In this document: one piece after another, positions 58,532 to 64,000 of the stretch
How the letters are laid out: every line of letters begins with the position of its first letter
How positions within the stretch are numbered: the stretch's first letter is position 1
Source of the DNA: Flavobacterium sp. ACN6
Lineage (GTDB): Bacteria > Bacteroidota > Bacteroidia > Flavobacteriales > Flavobacteriaceae
Direction: 5' to 3'
Assembly: GCF_002304005.1 (NCBI RefSeq)
Contig: NZ_MRCQ01000012.1
Span: forward strand, 62,001 to 126,000
DNA: 64,000 nucleotides
Program-made: the position numbers and the translations under genes
Notes under the pieces: generated by a model
What the model was told of the DNA's origin: nothing
Databases searched by the model: none
What the model saw: the letters and a program-made list of their open reading frames with translations, nothing else

Positions 58532-61500
58532 TTATTTAGACAAATAGAGATACCCGTCTAGTTTATTGTCTTGGATATTGTTTTGTCCATCAAGTGATTT
58601 ATAATTAATGATATAGAAGTAAGTACCAGTTGGTAAACCATCAGATTGATTAACCGTAGTTCTGCCTCTAGAAGTACCGTCAAACATATTGGTTGTATTG
58701 TTATAGTTTGTGGTTTCAAATACTAATATTCCCCAGCGATTATATATTTCAACTTTATTTTCTGGATAACAGATTAAATCATCAATATTGTCAATTTTAA
58801 AAATATCATTTATTCCGTCGCCATTAGGAGAAAATGCATTACGAGCTAAAACATTTCCGCAGGCCAATACTTTACAGTCATCATTTACTTCCATATTTAA
58901 AGTGATAGTTCTTGGGCATTTTTCGTCAGCTATTAAATAGTCAAAAGAATAATTTCCGAGTGCCAAACCAAATGGATTAAAGACACTTCCTTGAAGGGTA
59001 TTTGTATTATTTTTATCAACCCAAGTTCCAGTAATAGGACTGCCCGTTGGAAGTAAATCAGTCAAGTTGATTAGTGATGAATCATCATTACATGCTGTAC
59101 TTAAAATTTCTGTAACACCATTTGGAATTACTGTAATAGTTACAATTGCCGTATCGCAGTTTTCAGAACTCAATTTATCACAGATTCTATAACTGTAAGT
59201 ATAAGTTCCTGCTGGTGTTAAACTTGAAACGGTTACATTTCCAGAGCTGTCAATTGTAATATTTGGATCTGTTTTAGCACTATTGTTTTCTGTAAGAAGT
59301 GTAAAGTTTACTAACGCTAACGTTGCGGGACTAGCTCCTTTAAAATCATTGCTTAATACATTTCCAACAAGTCCAAAAGTATTGCATCCGATATTGATAT
59401 AATTGTCATCATTTGCGACTACTGGAGTTGGAGGCGAAGGAGGGGTTGAGACGATTACCGTCACAATAGCCGAATCACAGTTTCCAAAATCTGCTTTTTC
59501 ACAAATTTGATAAGTCAATGTATAAGTTCCCGCTGGTGCATTAGCCGCAACATCTACAGATCCATCAGGGTTTAGCGTTATTACTCCTTTTGGGTCTGGG
59601 GTTACAGTGGTTAATGTAACATCGGCAGGATTTACCGGAGTGTTATTTAATATATCGTTAGTAAAAACGTTTATGATATTCGTTACCGCTCCAGATCCTG
59701 TAATTGGTGCTGGGCTGTCATCATTTGCAACAATTACAAATGTAGGTCTTGCAATACAATACGGATCAGCTGGCGGATAATTTACTGTAATAGTTTCAGT
59801 GGGATTTAAAGTTAGGATCAAATTAGCTGTAGGACGAAATTTTTCAAATCCGTCTGCGCCTTGTATCCATTTATTATTTTCAAAAATCCATCCCGGCCAG
59901 TCAATTCCTTTTCCAGTTCCGTCAACAACAGCTCCAGGCCATAATAAACGACCGCTTAATGGTAAATTTGTTAGGGTTGTAACAACGTTATTGCTGTTGT
60001 CTGCCCAAGAAATTGTTAAGCCGTCTATAGGGGTAAAGTTCACAGGAGTTACTACATAATCAACATATGGAACGTCATTAACACATACTGGTGTCGCCGT
60101 TACTGTCATTTTTGGAGCTTCAATTGTAATGGTAACCGTTGCTGTATCACAATTATCGGGTTGATTTGTTTCACAAATTTGATAAACCAGCGTTAATGTT
60201 CCTACAGGTGCATTTGGTAAAACGTCTACAGAACCATCAGGATTTAAGTTTAAATATGTATTTGGAGTTATTGTAGTTAAAATTACATCAGCTGGTTTTA
60301 CAACGACACCGTCAAGAGTATCGTTTGAAAATACATTTATAACATTGGTTAAGGTGTGATTTACGCCGGCAATTGGTCCAGCATTATCATCAGTAGCCAC
60401 GATATTTTTGTAGACTTTACAATTTACGGTAAAGGTTTGAACCAGTTCTGTTTTATTTCCAGCACAATCGGTTAAAGTATATGTTCGAGTTAAAATATAG
60501 ACGTTTCCATCACATCCATTATTAGTATCTGCAAAAGTTACATTTACTGATGAACTGCAATTATCCGCAGCATCTTTTATGTCCGTTGGACTTCCAGCAG
60601 GAATTAAATCAATGCTTGCTAAGTTAGTTACATTCGCAGGAGCTGTGCCTGTGGGAGCCGTTTTATCTCTTACTGTAATTATTTGAGTGTAAGAAACTGT
60701 ATTGTTGCCACAATCGCTGGTTTTCCATGTACGGGTTAAAGTATAATTTGAAGGGCATCCATTTTGAATATCTGATTTTGTTTCAGAAAATACTATTGGT
60801 AAACTGCCATTACAATTATCTGAAGCATTCATTTCTGCAGGCTCAGGAACTGCATCGCAAGATACTTCCATATCAAGCGGAAGGGTTCCAGTAAATATTG
60901 GCGCAGTTGTATCTTGAATCGTGATCACTTGTATGAATATGTCAGAAATGTTTCCACAGTCATCTTTCACAGTCCAAGTATTGGTATAAGTTCCAGCATT
61001 TCCACAACCAGCAGAAGCTGTAAACTGACCGCTCACTTTTACAATATTGCTAACATCATTGTCGCAAGAATCAGAAGCAGTTGGAAATAAAGCTTGAGCA
61101 TCTGTCAAAGCTGCTGCGTCGCTGCATTCAATTGTTTTATCTAAGGTTCCTGTTTTAGTTGACCAAGCTGGCACAGTTGTATCTTGTATTGTAATCACCT
61201 GCGTGAATGTGTCAGAAATGTTTCCACAGTCATCTTTCACAGTCCAGGTATTGGTATAAGTTCCAGCATTTCCACAACCAGCAGAAGCTGTAAACTGACC
61301 GCTCACTTTTACAATATTGGTAACATCATTGTCGCAGGAATCAGAAGCAGTTGGAAATAAAGCTTGAGCATCTGTCAAAGCTGCTGCGTCGCTGCATTCA
61401 ATTGTTTTATCTAAAGTTCCTGCTTGAGTTGTCCAAATTGGAGCTGTATTATCTTGTACAATTATGGTTTGACTAACTGGAAGCGAAATATTGCCGCAAG

Positions 61501-64000
61501 CATCTGTTGCAGTCCAGGTTCTTGTTTTTGTATATGATCCGGCACAATTTCCTGTTGTAATACTATCTACATAAGTTAATGAAGAAATAGTTCCAATATC
61601 GTCCTTAGCAGTCGCCTGCTCAAAAATAGGTTCTGTTGGACAATTAATTGTTGTCGTTTGTGGTAAAGGATTTATAATTGGTTTAACAGAATCTCCATCT
61701 AAAATTATAAATGATTCAGAAATACTGCACCCATTTGCATCCGTTATAGTAACTGAATAATTTCCGGCAGTAAGATTATTAGCTGTCGCTGTTGTTTGCG
61801 TAGGATTTGTATTCCAAAGATAATTATATCCAGTAGTTCCTCCAGAAACTGTAACTGTTGCTGTACCATTATTGCCGCCGCCGCAAGTAACATCTGTTTG
61901 AGTTTTTACCGCACTAAGTACATTTTGAGGCTGCGAAATTGTAACCGTACAAGTTGTAGTGTAACCTAATTTATCTGTAACAGTAACAGTATGTAAACCC
62001 GCATTCAGAGCGAGTGCCTGAGCGGTTGTTTCGTTATTATCCCAAAGGTAAGTATAGTCACCATTACCACCAATAGCAGTTACAGTTGCTTTACCCGTAT
62101 TTTCTCCAAAACATTTAGCGGGACTGTCCTGCAAAATGCTGCAAGAAAGTATATTTGGTTCTGTTATAGTAACGGAACAGGTTGTCGTACAGCCTTTAGA
62201 ATCGGTTATGGTAACCGTATGTAAACCTGCATTCAAAGCAATAGCTTGAGCAGTTGTTTCCTTATTATCCCATAAATAAGTATAACCGCCATTTCCTCCA
62301 ATTGGTGTTACTTTTGCCTCTCCATTACTTAATCCATTTGCAGTAACCGATTTGTTTTGAGTAATCGAACAGCTTAAAGCAGTATTTGGCTGTACAATAG
62401 TAACAGAATTCGATTGAGAAGAACAAGAATCAGTTACGGTTAAAGTATAAGTTCCTGCAGGCAGATCTGAGACCGAAGCTGTAGTTCCGACTTCAACATT
62501 TGCGCTGTTTTTCCAAGAATAAGTAACTGTCCCAACTGCATTTGATACTGTGCCAGCTGTTACAGATCCTGTACTTTCGCCAAAACAAGAAACATCTGTT
62601 TTAGAAGAATTATTCAAAACTAAACACGCACTTGGCTGTACAATACAAATTGTTAGTGTTCCTTGACAGCCATTTTTATCGGTTGCTGTAACTTCATAAT
62701 TTCCAAATCCTAAATTATTTAGGGTTTGAGAAGTGCCAGCATATACAGCGCCATCTTTTTTCCATGAATAAGTATATGGTGCGAATCCTCCAGAAGCATT
62801 GTTTACAGTAATTGATCCTGTAGATTGATTAAAACATTTTACATTTATGTGAGAAGCTGTTAGTTCTGTGACTTTAACAGTACTTCTTGTAACTACAACT
62901 GGTTTTATATCGCAACAATTAGAGGTATTAGTTCCTTTAATGTAGTAAGTACCAGGAGCAGCTGCTTCAAAATCTGTATACGGAATTGTCGCCGCTTCGT
63001 CGGTCCAATACGTATACGTTAATCCTGATGTGCTTCCAGCAGTGATATTTGAAGTGGTTAAATCTACTGAAGCTGCTGGTGCACAAATAGGAAGCGGGTT
63101 AGTTATAGTTATTGTTGGTTTTGAATTTATATTCACTACTATCGCCTTTTTGGGACCAATGCAGGCATTAGTTTTTCCTTCAGCGACATAATAGGTATAT
63201 TGTCCAGCAACAGAAGTTGAAGGAGCTAGTGATTGCTGCCCTGTGGAAGCTGCAGTTTCGTAATAGTATAATGTATACTCTGGCTTACTTGGTACAGCAG
63301 TCAAAGGAACTGCAGTATCACCAACACAATAATTTATCGGATTTGTAACAGTAGGTTTTGTTGTTATACTTTCTATGTTAATGGTAAATTGAAAATAGCA
63401 TCCACTAGCAGCTCCAGGCGGAATTGCGTAGTAAGTCGATATTCCCTCCGTTACAGGAAATGGATTGTTAATTGTATATTCAGTCGTTGTTCCTGCTGCT
63501 GCGGGATAAGCATTATAAAATGTAGATCCAGGAGGAAATGAACCTGTTATATCTGTAATTGGTATTGATGACGCATTATTACAGAATGTAAAAGCAATTG
63601 TAGGTGAAGTAGACTGACAATTTGCATTAGTAAAATTAGTAGAATTTATTGTGGTTTGAAGCGGTGCAGAAATTGCTGTTCCCGTACAGCTTCCAGATGA
63701 AGTGTAACCTAATATTAGAGATTTGTCACTTACAGATACTCCTGAATTTATACCCTGTCCGCTTAATAAACCGTTTACTTGAATCACATTACTGCAATTC
63801 GAATTTTTAAGCAAAGCACAGTTTTCTGTAGATTTTAATTTGAATGTTAATTCTGCTAAAACAGTATTAGGATCAGAAGGTAAGGGCAGTGAACCAATAT
63901 TCCAAACAATAGATCCGTTTGCACCAATTGTAGGTTCATACGTCAATGAATTTGGAGTAGGTGCAGGAGTGAAATTTATAGTTTTTTCTAGACTACCAAT
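58532..64000 (-). CDS. Giant SprB-repeat surface protein with T9SS type B sorting domain (5' partial)
   Basis: 1822 residues are visible; the frame runs open through the window edge, so the start is missing. From the N-terminal side there are beta-rich Ig-like segments, then five SprB-type repeats (about 61700-62880; ITVNNASGGFAPYTYSW, GTYTLTVTDSC). Two nearly identical 90-residue HYR-like units (60901-61440) and a diverged third follow. Three Ig/cadherin-like gap domains with NVFSNDTLDGV-type motifs are at about 59100-60400. A gliding-motility-type C-terminal domain ends the protein (NAFSPNGDGINDIFKI to DGYLYLSK). It is probably exported by T9SS and attached to the surface with the SprF-like partner. 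Confidence 0.9.
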   Translation of the reverse strand: MGSLEKTINFTPAPTPNSLTYEPTIGANGSIVWNIGSLPLPSDPNTVLAELTFKLKSTENCALLKNSNCSNVIQVNGLLSGQGINSGVSVSDKSLILGYTSSGSCTGTAISAPLQTTINSTNFTNANCQSTSPTIAFTFCNNASSIPITDITGSFPPGSTFYNAYPAAAGTTTEYTINNPFPVTEGISTYYAIPPGAASGCYFQFTINIESITTKPTVTNPINYCVGDTAVPLTAVPSKPEYTLYYYETAASTGQQSLAPSTSVAGQYTYYVAEGKTNACIGPKKAIVVNINSKPTITITNPLPICAPAASVDLTTSNITAGSTSGLTYTYWTDEAATIPYTDFEAAAPGTYYIKGTNTSNCCDIKPVVVTRSTVKVTELTASHINVKCFNQSTGSITVNNASGGFAPYTYSWKKDGAVYAGTSQTLNNLGFGNYEVTATDKNGCQGTLTICIVQPSACLVLNNSSKTDVSCFGESTGSVTAGTVSNAVGTVTYSWKNSANVEVGTTASVSDLPAGTYTLTVTDSCSSQSNSVTIVQPNTALSCSITQNKSVTANGLSNGEAKVTPIGGNGGYTYLWDNKETTAQAIALNAGLHTVTITDSKGCTTTCSVTITEPNILSCSILQDSPAKCFGENTGKATVTAIGGNGDYTYLWDNNETTAQALALNAGLHTVTVTDKLGYTTTCTVTISQPQNVLSAVKTQTDVTCGGGNNGTATVTVSGGTTGYNYLWNTNPTQTTATANNLTAGNYSVTITDANGCSISESFIILDGDSVKPIINPLPQTTTINCPTEPIFEQATAKDDIGTISSLTYVDSITTGNCAGSYTKTRTWTATDACGNISLPVSQTIIVQDNTAPIWTTQAGTLDKTIECSDAAALTDAQALFPTASDSCDNDVTNIVKVSGQFTASAGCGNAGTYTNTWTVKDDCGNISDTFTQVITIQDTTVPAWSTKTGTLDKTIECSDAAALTDAQALFPTASDSCDNDVSNIVKVSGQFTASAGCGNAGTYTNTWTVKDDCGNISDIFIQVITIQDTTAPIFTGTLPLDMEVSCDAVPEPAEMNASDNCNGSLPIVFSETKSDIQNGCPSNYTLTRTWKTSDCGNNTVSYTQIITVRDKTAPTGTAPANVTNLASIDLIPAGSPTDIKDAADNCSSSVNVTFADTNNGCDGNVYILTRTYTLTDCAGNKTELVQTFTVNCKVYKNIVATDDNAGPIAGVNHTLTNVINVFSNDTLDGVVVKPADVILTTITPNTYLNLNPDGSVDVLPNAPVGTLTLVYQICETNQPDNCDTATVTITIEAPKMTVTATPVCVNDVPYVDYVVTPVNFTPIDGLTISWADNSNNVVTTLTNLPLSGRLLWPGAVVDGTGKGIDWPGWIFENNKWIQGADGFEKFRPTANLILTLNPTETITVNYPPADPYCIARPTFVIVANDDSPAPITGSGAVTNIINVFTNDILNNTPVNPADVTLTTVTPDPKGVITLNPDGSVDVAANAPAGTYTLTYQICEKADFGNCDSAIVTVIVSTPPSPPTPVVANDDNYINIGCNTFGLVGNVLSNDFKGASPATLALVNFTLLTENNSAKTDPNITIDSSGNVTVSSLTPAGTYTYSYRICDKLSSENCDTAIVTITVIPNGVTEILSTACNDDSSLINLTDLLPTGSPITGTWVDKNNTNTLQGSVFNPFGLALGNYSFDYLIADEKCPRTITLNMEVNDDCKVLACGNVLARNAFSPNGDGINDIFKIDNIDDLICYPENKVEIYNRWGILVFETTNYNNTTNMFDGTSRGRTTVNQSDGLPTGTYFYIINYKSLDGQNNIQDNKLDGYLYLSK
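60901..61440. repeat. Two tandem 270-bp copies inside the giant adhesin gene
   Basis: GCGCAGTTGTATCTTG at 60901 recurs as GCACAGTTGTATCTTG at 61171, and the following 270 nt are nearly identical. They encode 90-residue units containing TLDKTIECSDAAALTDAQAL. The high DNA identity points to recent duplication or gene conversion. Confidence 0.9.

Noticed and set aside
59799..60059. Plus-strand open frame inside the adhesin gene
   Set aside because: It is antisense to a clear coding region with repeats, so it is a shadow frame.

Overview
The window looks like chromosome of a Flavobacterium-type member of the Bacteroidota. The evidence is the low G+C, promoters of the TAnnTTTG type (-7) with TTG about 18-20 nt upstream (-33), start codons without clear Shine-Dalgarno sequences, SusC/SusD pairs, type IX secretion (T9SS) proteins, SprB-like repeats, bacillithiol synthesis, and the best resemblance of most proteins to Flavobacterium families (from memory; no search was run).

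Layout. 1-4.2 kb: the end of a TamB-like gene, then a sugar-phosphate block of 6-phosphofructokinase, GAPDH, a BadF/NagK-type sugar kinase and methylglyoxal synthase. 4.2-9.6 kb: a RidA-LptD pair on the minus strand and, divergently, an amidase and an MlaD-like protein; all but RidA are envelope proteins. 9.6-12.5 kb: a two-gene iron-sulfur (Hdr/Lut-like) electron-transfer module and a conserved protein. 12.5-13.5 kb: a gene-poor stretch with a broken GIY-YIG gene, a 79-nt tandem repeat, a palindrome and a structured RNA-like element. 13.5-30.9 kb: core metabolism and cell functions, namely bshA, a PrcB-like lipoprotein, an LpxH-like phosphoesterase, aroC, a dicarboxylate/amino-acid symporter, a hybrid histidine kinase, an RhlE-type helicase, hutG and hutI, a glutaminyl cyclase, the SRP RNA, an SDR enzyme, and a transaldolase behind a structured leader.

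31.2-43.8 kb: an N-acetylglucosamine/chito-oligosaccharide utilisation locus. It holds an inner-membrane sugar transporter, a LytS/LytTR two-component pair, SusC and SusD, a GlcNAc-6-P deaminase fused to a PIG-L/LmbE-type domain, and a GH20 hexosaminidase. No GH18 chitinase or NagA is present in the window; the sugar kinase at 3 kb could supply GlcNAc-6-P. 44-50.6 kb: a less conserved stretch with a DUF3592 protein, unknown secreted and membrane proteins, a TlpA-like thioredoxin, a RhuM-family protein and an ABC-F ATPase, plus a 57-codon lipoprotein gene and a possible antitoxin remnant. 50.7-55.4 kb: pyrR, pyrB, a STAS-like protein, rnz, pdxH and a CAP-domain lipoprotein. 55.5-64 kb (minus strand): a T9SS/gliding-type operon with a giant SprB-repeat protein carrying a type B C-terminal sorting domain (5' end beyond the window), a PorP/SprF-like protein and a PorE-like OmpA protein.

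The clearest non-coding signals are intergenic: two related structured RNA elements (13.3 and 29.5 kb), several families of dispersed inverted repeats, a 22-copy heptamer array, and a terminator whose loop holds the stop codons of two convergent genes. I saw no CRISPR array, insertion sequence, prophage, tRNA or rRNA. No single clearly undescribed multi-gene system stands out. The leader RNA, the NagB fusion locus and the repeat families are the best leads.
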